Source: Picocystis sp. L7 | Lineage: Eukaryota; Chlorophyta; Picocystophyceae; Picocystales; Picocystaceae | Assembly: GCA_020975725.1 (NCBI GenBank) | Contig: QXJR01000014.1 | Coordinates: 618,890 to 682,889, forward strand | Length of the DNA stretch: 64,000 nucleotides | Direction of reading: 5' to 3' | Part shown: positions 38,725 through 50,001 of the stretch, piece after piece | Numbering within the stretch: the first letter of the stretch is position 1 | How the letters are laid out: each line of letters starts with the position of its first letter | Translations under genes and position numbers: made by a program | The notes under the pieces: generated by a model | What the model was told of the DNA's origin: nothing | The model's input: only the letters and a program-made list of their open reading frames with translations | Database searches by the model: none

Positions 38725-39739
38725 CTAAACCTTAGTGCTGTATACCACCTTTTGTAATGGTGCTGTTGGGACTTCACTCGCATATGGCTTTTTCTTTACT
38801 CTGAAGCAGAGGCACTTTCCAAAGTAAGCCACGAGGAGAGCAAACAGGGCAACTGTGATGGCCCCTCCCACAGCAATAAGAATAATAATCCATACTTCCA
38901 ATCCGCCATTGGAGGAACCGTCAACCGGTGGGGATAGAAACACGGGGGGGGGTAGGAGAGGTTGAGCATTCTTCACCTCTGCATGTTTGGCTTGAGCTTG
39001 GTTTTTCTACACTGCAGAGAGAATCGCTCACGGGGACTCCATCACCTCTATGGCAGCTTACGCTTCGTACCTGTACGCATGCAATTGAACATGCACTCCA
39101 TGCCTCAGTTTTCCATTCAAAGGTGCAATCCCCTCCCGTGCAGGATTGACTGGTGGAGGGCTTCGATCCTGAGCAGTTGCTCTCATCTACAATGTGACCA
39201 TCACTCCTTTTGCAGGTGACATTTCGGACTTGTGTGCACGCTGAAGAACAAGAGGTCCATGGTCCAGGATTCCAGGTGTATGTGATTGTATCATACATGC
39301 AATCATATCTACGAGCTTGCACCCATGGCACGGCAGACCATGTGAACTGTCGACAACTGCCCACCTGCCTTTCACTTCCACGATATAAGATAACGCTACA
39401 CTGAGTATCGCTCCATAGAATCTGCCTGTATGCACGTGCACCGTCCCATTCAATGCCCCAGGATCCGCAGCCGTCTGTGTTGCAATTAGTGCTACACATA
39501 TCGTGACCACGTATGGAAGTATCGCCAGCTGTGCCAAGGCATTGCGGATTATCCCAGTACCTTCTTATGCACGTATAGGGAAGTGAGGAATTGGTGATGA
39601 TGTCGGACGAATTCATTTTGGTGGTAGAGATAGCCATATCGTCCAAACGAATTGTGGGATCGTTCAGTTTTGCCAACAGCTCATGTACGCCAGAGCTTGA
39701 AAGCACGACCAAGAGTACATAACGTACAAATGCACTCAT
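38725..39739 (-). CDS. type I membrane protein with two thrombospondin type-1 repeats, split by a homopolymer frameshift
   Basis: Starts at ATG 39739 with a signal peptide (about 1-23, hydrophobic VRYVLLVVLSSSG). A Cys-rich domain of unknown type follows (about 55-150), then two thrombospondin type-1 repeats with the marks WxxGPWTSCSSAC...RNVTC and WKTEAWSACSIAC...RSVSC. The first frame stops at 38921 soon after a run of nine Gs (38944-38952 on plus). In the shifted frame the protein continues with a Pro-rich stalk, a membrane span (WIIILIAVGGAITVALFALL) and a short basic cytoplasmic tail ending at 38725. One fewer base in the run joins the two parts, so the break is probably a homopolymer miscount or a recent slip. 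Likely an extracellular adhesion or recognition protein. Confidence 0.78.
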
Positions 39740-41006
39740 GTCTACACAATGTCGTGTACGTTGTTCGTTCTCCTGGTTTCTGCCTCAGGGTCGAAAGGCG
39801 TACACTTCCTGTTCACGATTCTCTTCTCCTTCGTGGATTCTTCAGCTTCGTCCCGCGATTGAGGACGTTTCTATATCAGAATCCGCATAGTTCGCTGCCC
39901 ACGATGCAAGACAAGCTATCCAAATACCGGGCTATTCCGACCCTGTTGACTTCCTGGTTCGCGCATGACTTTTGCGAGCCCTGCGCCAACGCGCAAATTC
40001 CGCAGGAATGGATTCTTCTGCTACCACGCCTGCCCACAGTCTTACAACAGGACACAAGCCGCCACTTCTTGAACCACAAACCGGCTACGATTCGATTCTG
40101 TCTTTCACCACAATTTGTGGAGGAGAACCGGGGCGAAGAGGATAGGGTCTTTTTGCTTTGATTTTCGTGGACCCTGTGCAACGAAGTGGGGCTAGTTCTT
40201 CGTCGATGGTATCCTCACTTCTACTCGGCAGGAAGGTACCCTGGTCCCCATGTAGCAACGATGGATCGGAATGTTCGGTTCTGTCCGCGAGAAGTGCGCA
40301 ATGCGTCGCATGATTTGACTAAAAACGGATAAGTAAGCGTGTTCATGAAGCCAGAGGGATGGGACGAAATCTATCATTCACATGTTAAAGCACTCCAGGA
40401 GCCATCCATTCCTTTTGGAGTCTTTGCTTTACTCGAGTGATTCGTATCGGAGTTGAAAGCACTTCACAGGACGGACACTTCCTGTGTTGCCATCCTCAGA
40501 GGTGGAAGATATCCACCAATGTATTTAAGAGAGGAATTCCTTGTTGGACCTTGTCCAAGTTTGTGCTTCGCTTTTCATATTTGTAGAAGAGATATCATCC
40601 ACTCACACACCCGGCAGCTGCATGAGGGGAGTTCTTAAGATCAGGTAATTCATGGATACATGTTGTCCATTCTTGTCATCTTTGAGATCTCCTTGCAGAG
40701 ATCCAGAAAGCACAAGCTGGCAGCTTTCCATGAAATGACTGGTTGGATGATAATTAGGTAAACTGTCGTATACCTGTGTTGGTTGCTGCATTGCATGCGC
40801 AAGATTGTCTGAACAATGATCCCTGAGGGCAGAAGAAGCGTGGCACTTGATTGAGCAACCTCAAGCAAAAAGAAGAGGTGTTTCGTATGCACTTCACAGT
40901 CCTGGCCATGCGATAAGTGTGGATTTATCAACACCCCGACGCGTGCCCATTCCACGGGATGTCGTCGGACATGCAAAGACACAGCCCATCAGGCAGCTCC
41001 TAGGGA
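39740..41006. other. intergenic, no supported gene
   Basis: A plus-strand frame (39652-40161) overlaps the start of the thrombospondin-type gene in antisense and has no domain. The rest has short frames only. Confidence 0.4.
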
Positions 41007-41879
41007 TCAGCTTGCTTTTCCGTTTGGGGCACTCTGCGACTCACTCCCGAGGATAACAGCAGCATCCAGTCCTTGTAGGAGATTGATGACTTGCTTGAGC
41101 GCCCATCCTGGCAAGGCCAACATAAACATCCCTTCTGCCAGCGAGGTCCCATGTTCTGTCTGAAATGATCCTGTCTGTTTTTGTTGGAAGATCCACACGA
41201 CCGCCTTACGCGCCATGTCACCAATGATGTCTGCTTGATGCCATGGTCCTTGCACGTCCTTCCATTGCATTGCATACAGGGCCAAGTAGGTCACCTCTGC
41301 TGACACACAGCAGTAGCCCATGAAGATTCGCGAACGGTAATACAGCTTCAGCAATCCGTTTGAGGCTACCGTGGATACTTGCTTGTGATGTTTCCCCTGC
41401 GCTTGCGCGGCCGCGGTGCGCAGCCAGTGCGCTCCCACGTCCAGGCTGAGCAGGATGGCCAGGAGAGGCGCGGCTCTTGGCAACAGCGCCGCCAGCACCA
41501 CCATCAGTCCTGCGGTGGACACACGATCCGTGGCCATGTCCAGCACGGCACCAAACGCACTGCATTGTCGGAACTTCCTCGCTGCTCTTCCGTCGAGTTC
41601 GTCGCACACGAACGCGAAAACGTACGCGGACAGGCACACTTTCGGCCGCTGCAGTGCGTTCACGAACGCGTACATCACGAGTGCGACACGCAGGTATCCG
41701 ATGAGGTTCGGCAAGTACCACAGCACCTTCCCATGCGGTCCGAAGAACCTCCTGGCGAGCATCGTGCGCGTCTTCGTGCGACGGAAAGGCGTGGGCAGCT
41801 GCCTCGGGAGTTTCTTCTCTTCCTCATCCAGTCGGTGTGGGACGGCCTTACATCGACGCGAGTGGGGGGGGGCTTCCAT
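41007..41879 (-). CDS. PIS1: phosphatidylinositol synthase (CDP-diacylglycerol-inositol 3-phosphatidyltransferase)
   Basis: 290 residues from the first ATG (41879); an internal ATG at 41762 would give 252 residues, closer to the usual 220-230. The CDP-alcohol phosphatidyltransferase motif is perfect: Asp93-x2-Asp96-Gly97-x2-Ala100-Arg101-x8-Gly110-x3-Asp114-x3-Asp118. PI-synthase features are visible: PNLIGYLR before the motif, FGAVLDMATDR in it, and AHWLRTAAAQAQGKHHK after it, matching the HWLQMYSSLLSGKTSHK region of eukaryotic enzymes. Several membrane spans follow. It joins CDP-diacylglycerol and myo-inositol to give phosphatidylinositol and CMP, normally in the ER membrane. Intronless. 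Confidence 0.92.
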   Translation of the reverse strand: MEAPPHSRRCKAVPHRLDEEEKKLPRQLPTPFRRTKTRTMLARRFFGPHGKVLWYLPNLIGYLRVALVMYAFVNALQRPKVCLSAYVFAFVCDELDGRAARKFRQCSAFGAVLDMATDRVSTAGLMVVLAALLPRAAPLLAILLSLDVGAHWLRTAAAQAQGKHHKQVSTVASNGLLKLYYRSRIFMGYCCVSAEVTYLALYAMQWKDVQGPWHQADIIGDMARKAVVWIFQQKQTGSFQTEHGTSLAEGMFMLALPGWALKQVINLLQGLDAAVILGSESQSAPNGKAS

Positions 41880-44179
41880 CACGGTCCTTGTCGATGGGTC
41901 GGTCGAATAAACGGGGTCCCACCGACGATGTCCAGACGTAAACGCACGATTGCGTCGAGGACATACCGATATCTTCGTTGTCGCTATCGACACGTCTCCT
42001 GCGATCTTTGCTTCCTGGCTTGTGTGGTGCTGCCCACTATGTGAACACAGAATAACACTGAAGTGGATCCACAAAGGGGTTCTTGGAGGGCCTTCCTGGA
42101 ATCTGCTTGAACTTTGGCTTCGAAGAGCAAGGGTGACTTGCGGAGTTGCTGAAGGTGGATGTCTTCTCCAAGAGCGAGGGTTGGAACGCGTTGTTGATGA
42201 TCCGGACTTGTGGCTAGCGATGGTGTCAAGAGGTGCACGGCTAGTCTAGTCAAAAGGTATCTGATCGATTACAACACAGCGTGCGCCACAGATAGGAGTT
42301 GTCGGGTTTAGGTAGACCAGTTTTACGTAGACCGGTTTTACGATTGCCATTGGGGCGAGTAGGCTTTAAGCTTCAGGCTTTTTCAAATTTGAAGCTAAGT
42401 AGTAGAGTTAAGCACGACGGGGTGTGGAAAAGAAAGATGCGTTCCTTAAGGAGTGCTCGTATTGCATAGCACCAACACAACAACACTCACCGCATATGTT
42501 TAGACCACCATCGCGCCCTCCCACAAGGCAAGAACCAGTCCAAACAAACAACGCAGGGTATGAACGCAAACTCAACGTGGTTCCCAAAGCTCTCTTACAA
42601 AACAAAATGCATGAACAGATGCGTTGAGCCCAAGCACGTCAATCCCTCGAAATATCAATCTAAATTAACAATGCCGGAAGATGCAACCACCATAGAGGGA
42701 TTGCAAAAGCTCACGACACTCCTTGCGCAGCTTGCCGAACAGCAAAAACAAAAAGTGAACCCTTTTTATTCTAAAGGTCGGCCCGCTCCCTCAAACGCAA
42801 ACGATCCCCCCTCACACCCTCGGCCCATCGTCGGCCAACAGGTGTTCCGAAAGCAAGTTCGACCGAACGTCGACCTTGCTAGTTGAAGGGTTGTTGGCAT
42901 TGACTGTTTGAACGGAGAAGTGTTGGATGGAAGGGCGTAAAATGCTTTCGCAGTTAAACGTGGTGGGTAGTTCGGCGGCCAGCCAAAAGGGTACAAAGAC
43001 AGTGCATCCAACTTTTCCTGCTACTAGACCGAAGGACTTCGGTTTTCTCCATTTACCCTTGTCTCGCTCACTTCCGGAGGGGCTACTGCACCGGCTCGGG
43101 TCCGTCCATCGCACGGACATACGTCATGAAGTTGTCGAAGCTATACAACATGACTTTGGTAATCGCAAGGGTTCAGAACGGAGGGATGCCATCTCGCTTG
43201 GTAAAGCTTCTTTGAGAACCCATACGAATCATCCGAGCGACTGTTGCGTTATGCCTTGTTGTTGGTGTTGTTGACGAGGATGCACGCGTAAGAGAAGGAG
43301 GCCTTCGAAGCGTGAGCTGGGAGGCGCCGAAAAGAGCAAAGCTCACGTACTTGGCGCAAGTGGAAAGTGATTCTACATGATGGGGTCTCGCTTAGGAGTA
43401 CCCCCTTTGCCCTCCAGCCCCGACGCCTGGAAAGGCGACTGACAGTCTGTCAGGCCCCGCCCACGACAGGTAGATACGCTCTTGGGCACGCACGTAGGTC
43501 CCACGTGATGATCCGACGGCTATACGAGCCGGAACGATCGTCCACATGGTCTCGATGGTCCCTTCTCAGGGCCTCGCCCCGGGGCGGTCGGTGTGGTGAG
43601 GGTCTGGCCTCGGAAATCCCGGGTTCCCAATCGGCAAGCCCCGGCCCTGTTTGGTAGCCTCTTGCTATAGTACGAGGCTGTATCGGGGCGACTGCATCTC
43701 AAAGGATCTCCATTCTCCTTCCTCCAAGGCAGGTATTCCCTCGAGTTCCTTAAGGGCTATGATAGGGGAAGGGGCTCGTAGGGACTTTCTAATAAGTGCC
43801 GTAGTACTACACAAGAGGCGGATCGAAGAGAACGAGTGGTGTAATGGAGGCAGAAAAAGGGGGAAGGAGGTGCGACGCGTGGGGGAAGGGGAGTGCGAGG
43901 CACTGCACGACGTCTTTGGACGTGCAAGGAGGCGGTGCGAACAGAATGGATTGTGTTGCATAGGGCAGGATCCCCCGTACGATGGGACCCGGTGCTTGAC
44001 AAGGATCGTTGTCAAGCACTAGCTTAGATAAGCGAGCTTGGCGCTTGGTGTGAACCGCTGGATATTATGGTAGGTACAGGACGGGTAACCCCTCCCCAAC
44101 TGGACGAGTGCGACTCAGGACCTTGGAAGGTGGGTGATGGGAAGCCCTTGGTACCCCGGTCCGAGGGTACGAGAATCTG
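41880..44179. other. intergenic, no supported gene
   Basis: Frames at 42560-42886 and 42927-43274 (plus) have no recognised domain. The first includes a Gln-rich helix (LTTLLAQLAEQQKQK) that could be part of a small or decayed protein. The segment 43400-44100 is GC-rich with frames on both strands and nothing identifiable. Confidence 0.35.
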
Positions 44180-44246
44180 GGAGTTTCGTCACCCCAGTTT
44201 CACCCGTTCCATCGAAAAAGTCATCCCGAAAGGGTGACGAAACTCC
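44180..44246. repeat. 15-bp perfect inverted repeat near the Crypton left end
   Basis: GGAGTTTCGTCACCC (44180-44194) and its exact complement GGGTGACGAAACTCC (44232-44246) are separated by 37 bp. The GGGTGACGAAA core recurs at 44338 and 47230. Confidence 0.8.
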
Positions 44247-44321
44247 GGGATCGACTTCTCCTTTCGACCCAAAATCCCTCTGTTTCTCACTCAGGTTCGA
44301 AGGGATCCGGATATCCGGGTA

Positions 44322-44350
44322 GTTTTATCACCCTCGTGGGGTGACGAAAT
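44322..44350. repeat. candidate Crypton left recombination site
   Basis: GTTTTATCACCC and GGGTGACGAAAT form an imperfect inverted pair (9 of 12) around a short spacer (TCGTG). The right arm, as TGGGGTGACGAAAT (44337-44350), is repeated exactly at 47229-47242. Palindromic arms around a short spacer are the usual form of tyrosine-recombinase core sites. Confidence 0.5.
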
Positions 44351-44456
44351 CCTCACAACGAACGGGACGTGCACGGCCACCATCACCAAGGAAGAGCGAC
44401 CGAACGAGCAACTCTCTCGCGTGCCGACGGGGCGGACGACCACACCGGGGCAACAA

Positions 44457-46655
44457 ATGGCGCATGCACCACGGATGGAAGAGGAAAGCGAATGTGTGGA
44501 TCCGGTGCTCGAGTGTTTGGGTGAAGAAGATGAGGTTTTTAATTTGGTGGAGGAGCTCCAAGGGAGCACGATGATGCGCACGAGAGACCGATACAAGTCA
44601 TCAACCATCATGTTCTTGCTTCATTTGTACCATCATAACCACCCGGCTCTCAATCCTGCTTTCGCTCAAGAGATGAAGAAAGTGTTGGAGGGCCCGTGCC
44701 CTCGTGGAAGGTGCACGGACGGGATCTTGATACGGGATCTCCTTCCAGGGTATAGTCAATCGAGACCATTGGAACCCTTTCTTTGGGAAAGAGTGACTCC
44801 TGAAGTTATCCTAGCACCAACTGCCAACCTACGATGAGAGAATTCGAAAACGTCCAATAGCAAAATCAATGCATATAGGGCCGCCATCCACCTGCTTTTC
44901 AAAGACTTTGAAAAGACAAGTGTGTGGCAAACCATAGCACCAACGGTGAGCACAATCATCAATGGATGGAAAAAGCGGATAGCAAGAAAGAGGAAGGAAG
45001 ATGGAGTGGAAGTGGAGAGGGGCATGACGGCCCTACCATTCAAGCTCTATGCTCTCATTTGCAAACAACTTGCCCAACATAAACTCACAGGGCCATTTGC
45101 TTGGTGCTATGCAACTTTGCTTTGGAATCTTATGTGCCGAAGCGACAACATATCTTACATCAACTTGGGTCACATCAAGTGCAAAGATGACCATCTCTTG
45201 ATGTACTTTGCGCATTCAAAGACCGATCAAGAGGGAAAGCTTGCTAAATATCCGAGGGCAATATATGCGAACCCATTGGAACCGTGGATATGTCCTGTCA
45301 CTGCCCTTGGCGTCTACTTGATTTGCATTTCCGCATGTGTGGGAGGGCCGTCGACGGGAGTTCCCTTGTTCCAAGGCAACCAAGAGGATTGTGCACGGTG
45401 CTTTAGAGCATGTTTGAGCTCAGAGGTGAAGCGACTTAGCACGAGGCTAGAAGAGCTTGGGCTCATCGAGGAAAACATAGGCACCCACTCGTTTAGGAAA
45501 GGTGCCGCGACATACGCAAGTGCAGGGGGGACCGCATGCCCCTCGATTTCCTCCATTTCCATTCGTGCAGGTTGGAGCCAGCCCGGTGTGGAGGACACGT
45601 ATCGCCGATTTGATGCTGCGGGGGACGAGCACGTTGGTCGTGTTGTCACCGGGCTTCGGATGCATCACGAAATATTGGCATTGTTACCCCCAACTTTCGT
45701 GCCCTCGGCAAGTGAAGAGCAAGAATTTATCATGGAATGCGCCCGTGAATGCATGGACGTGACGAAAGTCAACCCCGGGGTTGCATGGACATGCCTCGCT
45801 AGTGTCATTTACCGCCTTGACACGTTGAAAAGCACCCTACCATCATGCCACAAATTGTGGTCCGATCGGGTCCTAAGCGATGCATCAAGATGTGCACGGC
45901 TCCAAGCATTGCTTTTTTGCAGCTACGAAGACGAAGCCATAGCCCAACAACACGATTTGTGCACAACGGGGGTCCCCCCTCATTGCTCTCTTCTCCATTC
46001 TCTTCAACAAGTGAAGGGAGAAGTGGCCAAGCTCATTCCAAGTGTGGAAGAACAAATTGGGCGATTGCCGGTGATCCTTCAAACGGCCTTGGATGAGGCG
46101 GTTGAGGCTGGAAGAATCGAAGGAGCACCCATCACCACCGCCAACTTGGAGCGCACAATCATGAGGGTCCTTGACGGTACCGGCATTCAAGACATCCGAA
46201 GATTGCTCATTGAAGGTCAAAATGCATTACCAACAAAGGAAACTCGTCAAGCACAACTCCAAACCTTGTCTAATTTTGGGCTGTGTCCAATGGCACCACT
46301 GCCTTCCAACTTCATGGTGCCCAACATGACCATGAGGAAAGCATGGCAACATTGGACAAGTGGTGATGAAAGGACATGCCGTCGTCCGTGGCGTTCCATC
46401 CTGCCAGCTGAGACAACTGATCGGAAAGCCCGTGATCGCCTGAAGCGCTACAGAAAGATTATGCTTGCTGCACAGGATGCACTTCCACACGGCGTGTGGA
46501 AGGAAACTGCCACCTTCCAAGATTACGGTGCCATGTTCGATCGAGTCAAGGCAAACTTTGAGTTCACCAGCGGCACGAGTCTCAAACGCCGGCATGGTGA
46601 GCTAAGCTGGGACACTGTTCTTCGGCTCAAATACAAGCATTCTAGGGGCAACTGA
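44457..46655 (+). pseudogene. Crypton-like tyrosine recombinase, one in-frame stop
   Basis: One frame of 732 sense or stop codons from ATG 44457, interrupted only by TGA at 44835-44837 where the reading otherwise continues normally (...PTANLR-stop-ENSKTSNSK...). The recombinase core shows Arg228 (LMCRSDN), the His344-x2-Arg347 box (THSFRKGAATYA), Trp in RAGW and the Tyr382 nucleophile (VEDTYRRFD). The C-terminal 100 residues (WQHWTSGDERTCRRPWRSILP then basic helices) resemble the GCR1_C-type DNA-binding domain of Cryptons. No reverse transcriptase lies nearby, which argues against a DIRS element. Predicted role: excision and integration of a circular DNA intermediate. The stop makes this copy probably inactive unless recoded. 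Confidence 0.8.
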
Positions 46656-46710
46656 TTTGCAGCAGCACCCTTCTTGTAATAGAGTGTGTCCACCAACCGC
46701 CGCTCTATGA

Positions 46711-46765
46711 ACATCCGTTGAGAAGGCGCGGTTCAACGCAACCCACGCACCTTCTCAACGGACGT
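46711..46765. repeat. 20-bp hairpin downstream of the recombinase
   Basis: Arms 46711-46730 and 46746-46765 pair over 20 bp with two mismatches around a 15-base loop; the core CCGTTGAGAAGG is exact. It begins 55 bases after the recombinase stop, so it could be a 3'-UTR structure or a protein-binding site. Confidence 0.7.
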
Positions 46766-47491
46766 CCCTGGCGCGTGAAGAGACTAACCCGCATCCACAC
46801 GTGTCCACGCCACCGTTCGCACTGTTTCCCGTTCCATCCACGAAGGTCCAGGCCTATAGGATCCTTCTCTTGGCTCCGCGGATCCATCGCCTCGTTTCCT
46901 CCTCGCCAAGCTCCGAAAGCCGATCTCCATCCACGCTGCTCTTTCTCCCCGCTCGTTGATGCTCTCGGAAGGTGTATGCGACCCTCACGTGCCCGCACGG
47001 ACGCGACGACGAAGATTCTGCCGGCACGCTGCGATCGTTCCGTCGTCCCGTTCGTCCTTGGTTCGATCTGCAGCCCTGTTCGCACGCACCTTGCCAGTTT
47101 CGGTTGTAGGAACGGCTCCCGGACCGAATTTCACGTCCGATCGCATTCGATCGGTCGACCGGACGAGACCCGGAAATCACCCGGTTCGATCGGGGCTTGA
47201 TCGGAGGGGGATTTGACAGGGGTGACGCTGGGGTGACGAAATTCCGTGAAGAGGAGTTCCAGTGTCGGTCGCATTGGTCGTGGAGCAGTTCCACATCTGC
47301 TTGTGGGGGTCCGCAAACTATTCCCTTTGATTAGGGCTGCATTGAACACAAGATACAGATACTGTGATTACGCATGCTACTTCCACAATGACAAGCAAAA
47401 GCGGTGCTATAAAAGGGTGACAAGTCTCTGGTAAAGGAGGAAATTGTAGCACGTGTTACTCAAATGCTTCTGCCCACACAGGGGGAATGGA
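46766..47491. other. intergenic, right flank of the Crypton
   Basis: GC-rich, frames on both strands, no domain. It contains the 14-bp repeat at 47229-47242 and, from about 47345, an A/T-richer stretch that is the 3' flank of the minus-strand DUF285 gene. Confidence 0.4.
47229..47242. repeat. candidate Crypton right end (14-bp direct repeat)
   Basis: TGGGGTGACGAAAT, identical to 44337-44350, about 2.9 kb away. A second copy of GGGGTGACG starts ten bases earlier. A flanking direct repeat around a recombinase gene is what site-specific integration would leave. Confidence 0.5.
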
Positions 47492-48887
47492 TCAATTGCA
47501 TGCTTCCCCCCAATTAGGCTGTTTGTCATCATCACCTGCAAATCCAGAATTAAAATCAAAATTAAAGGGTTCATTTGCGATAAGAAACACGCACCAGGCG
47601 GAGAGGTCCTGGTCAAAGGTGCTGGCTTCATCGAACATACTGATCATTTGGTTCACCTGGCTGGTGTTCCACCTGCTGATGTCTTGGTTGAAGTTGGTGG
47701 CACTGCGGAACATGTTCCCCATGTTGGTCACCTGGCTGGTGACCCAGTTCCCGATGTCTTGGTTGAAGGCGGTGGCCCCAGCGAACATGTTCCCCATGTT
47801 GGTCACCTGGCTGGTGTCCCATATTGAGATGTCTTGGTCAAAGACGGTGGCCCCACTGAACATACTACCCATGTTGGTCACCTGGCTGGTGTCCCAGCTC
47901 CCGATGTCTTGGTTGAAGTTGCTGGCACCATTGAACATGCTCCTCATGTTGGTCACCTGGCTGGTCGTCCAGCCTCCGATGTCTTGGTTGAAGCTGCTGG
48001 CAATGCGGAACATATCCTCCATGGTGGTCACCTGGCTGGTGTTCCAGTCTCCAATGTCTTGGTTGAAGTCGCTGGCACGTTCGAACATGGACTCCATGGT
48101 GGTCACACTGCTGGTGTCCCACCTCCCGATGTCTTGGTTGAAGTCGCTGGCACGTTCGAACATGGACTCCATGGTGGTCACACTGCTGGTGTCCCACCTC
48201 CCGATGTCTTGGTTGAAGTTGCTGGCACGTTCGAACATATTATCCATGTTGGTCACCTGGCTGGTGTTCCAGTCTCCAATGTCTTGGTTAAAGTTGCTGG
48301 CACGATTGAACATCTCCTTCATATCGGTCACCTGGCTGGTGTTCCAGTCTCCAATGTCTTGGTTGAAGTTGCTGGCAAGATTGAACATCTCCTTCATATC
48401 GGTCACCTCGCTGGTGTCCCAGCTCCCGATATCTTGGTTGAAGCTGCTGGCCTGCCTAAACATTTGCCTCATGTTGGTCACCTCGCTGGTGTCCCAGCTC
48501 CCGATGTCTTGGTTGAAGCTGCCAGCCGACCTAAACATTTGAAGCATGTTGGTTACGCTGCTGGTGTCCCAGCTGCCGATAGACTGATTGAAAGTGCTTT
48601 TGAATATGAACAGTTCACTCATGTCCGTGATCCCGGTCGTGCACGTACGGGCGATCTCTGGATCGTTCTCATCTTCGCTGATCAAGGCATCCAGGTCGGC
48701 TCTGTCGCGTTTGGTGTAGGTTATCCCGTCCACCACGCCGGTGTGGCCCACGTCCGCTTCGGGACACCGCACGGTCACCCCGTTCGGGTCCAAAAAAAAA
48801 AGGATCCGGGTTATCTCCTGCGAAGGCTTGTTGGAGGCCCGTTCCACAGAGCAAGAAGAGGGCCAGGAATGAGGAAGACGTGGCCAT
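47492..48887 (-). CDS. secreted DUF285 (BspA-like) repeat protein, frame broken at an A-run
   Basis: Starts at ATG 48887 with a signal peptide ([20 protein letters not shown]...), almost the same as its paralogue at 50002. The frame breaks at ten As (plus 48792-48801): one base fewer joins ...DNPDPFF to [13 protein letters not shown], as in the paralogue. The N-terminal cap (NGVTVRCP...YTKRDR...[13 protein letters not shown]) is followed by thirteen 25-residue repeats of [23 protein letters not shown] and a C-terminal cap (LSAWCV...QPNWGEAC). Two neighbouring repeats are identical in DNA (48061-48135, 48136-48210). Long antisense frames over this gene come from the 75-bp period. Probably a cell-surface or wall protein; role unknown. 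Confidence 0.82.
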
Positions 48888-50001
48888 GGTTGTCGCGTGT
48901 GCCCACCGAACCTACCTGCGCTTCTTCGACGAGGCAACGCGTGGGCGGCAGGGAGAAGGTGGAAGTGAGGAGACAGGCGGATGGATTCGTCGCCAGTAGG
49001 CGGAAGAAGATTTCCACATTCCTCCACAACCATACCGGCTGGGAGGGAGAGGAAAGGTGACGCGGAGAGAGACCCCGATGGATCGAAGGTGAGGTCGGGG
49101 GTGGGGCGCCCCACTTCGAGGATAGGTATGCGCTGTCCTCCCCACCTCCCCCCCGAAGGACAGGGATGGACCGTGTAGGGGAACGAGAGGAAGGAGGGGG
49201 ACTACTGGCGGTCCGTCGAACTGGAAGGGTGGATGGGTCCGGGGTGGGGGTGCCGTTCTCATTGCCTTCGGGGCGAGCGGGGGAAGAACCTGCGGCTGTG
49301 GTGCGTTCGTCAGACGGCGGCAAATGAAATGATCCCGTTCCGCGTTCTGCTTCACCCCCCCTTCGATTTTCACCCCCTCGGTCGGTTCGGGAAAGGGGTC
49401 GCTTCTTTTTCCCTCCAATCCACCCACCACAACCTTTTCGACGGATCCCGATTCTTTCGGGTCCCTGGAACGGATTCCGTTCCACGGTCCAGGGTTTCTC
49501 TCTCCCCAGCCTGCATTATTCCTCCTTCACCATCCGTACCAATGAGGAAGGGACTCAAAGGGTGCGAAGTTGGGAGGGTGACGTCCACGCCCCGTCACCA
49601 CAAAGTCAGGGCGCCCCAGGCAAGACCGTTGGTTCGAAAAGATCTGCGCGTCCTCTCCTCCCTGTGCACCTGTCCCCACCCGCCCCGCTTTCGTACGATC
49701 GGAGAAGGAGCCGCGGGGGGCCCAACCACCTGGCTCCCTTCTCGTGGACCACGAATACGGCCCCTTCCTCTGTTTCCTTCCCCACAAGGTCTCCTCGTGG
49801 ACAGGATCCAGTCCGCCGCCACCCTCCTTCGGATCGGGGCGCCCCGACCCGGAGACCCTGCTGTCCTCCCCTTCGTTCTTCGCCTCTCTTTCTCTCTCGA
49901 CCATGGATTCCTTAGGTCAATTTACCACACGCGTCCGCGAGGCATCGAACCAGAACAGACGGCTGGCCCAGGTGCACGCGAGTGCGCAATTGGCCGCCAA
50001 C
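48888..50001. promoter_or_regulatory. shared upstream region of two divergent DUF285 genes
   Basis: About 1.1 kb, GC- and pyrimidine-rich, between the two start codons. Sequence next to each start is an inverted copy of the other (GTTCCACAGAGCAAGAAGAG by 48841 against CTCTTCTTGCTCTGTGGAAC near 50030). It should hold two promoters or one bidirectional one; no specific element is recognisable. Frames inside are on both strands and not supported. Confidence 0.5.

Noticed and set aside
47487-49060. Long plus-strand frames (351 and 408 residues) over the minus-strand DUF285 gene
   Set aside because: They are antisense readings of a 75-bp (25-codon) repeat, where absence of stops in one unit carries over to all. 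The minus strand gives the conserved DUF285 pattern.
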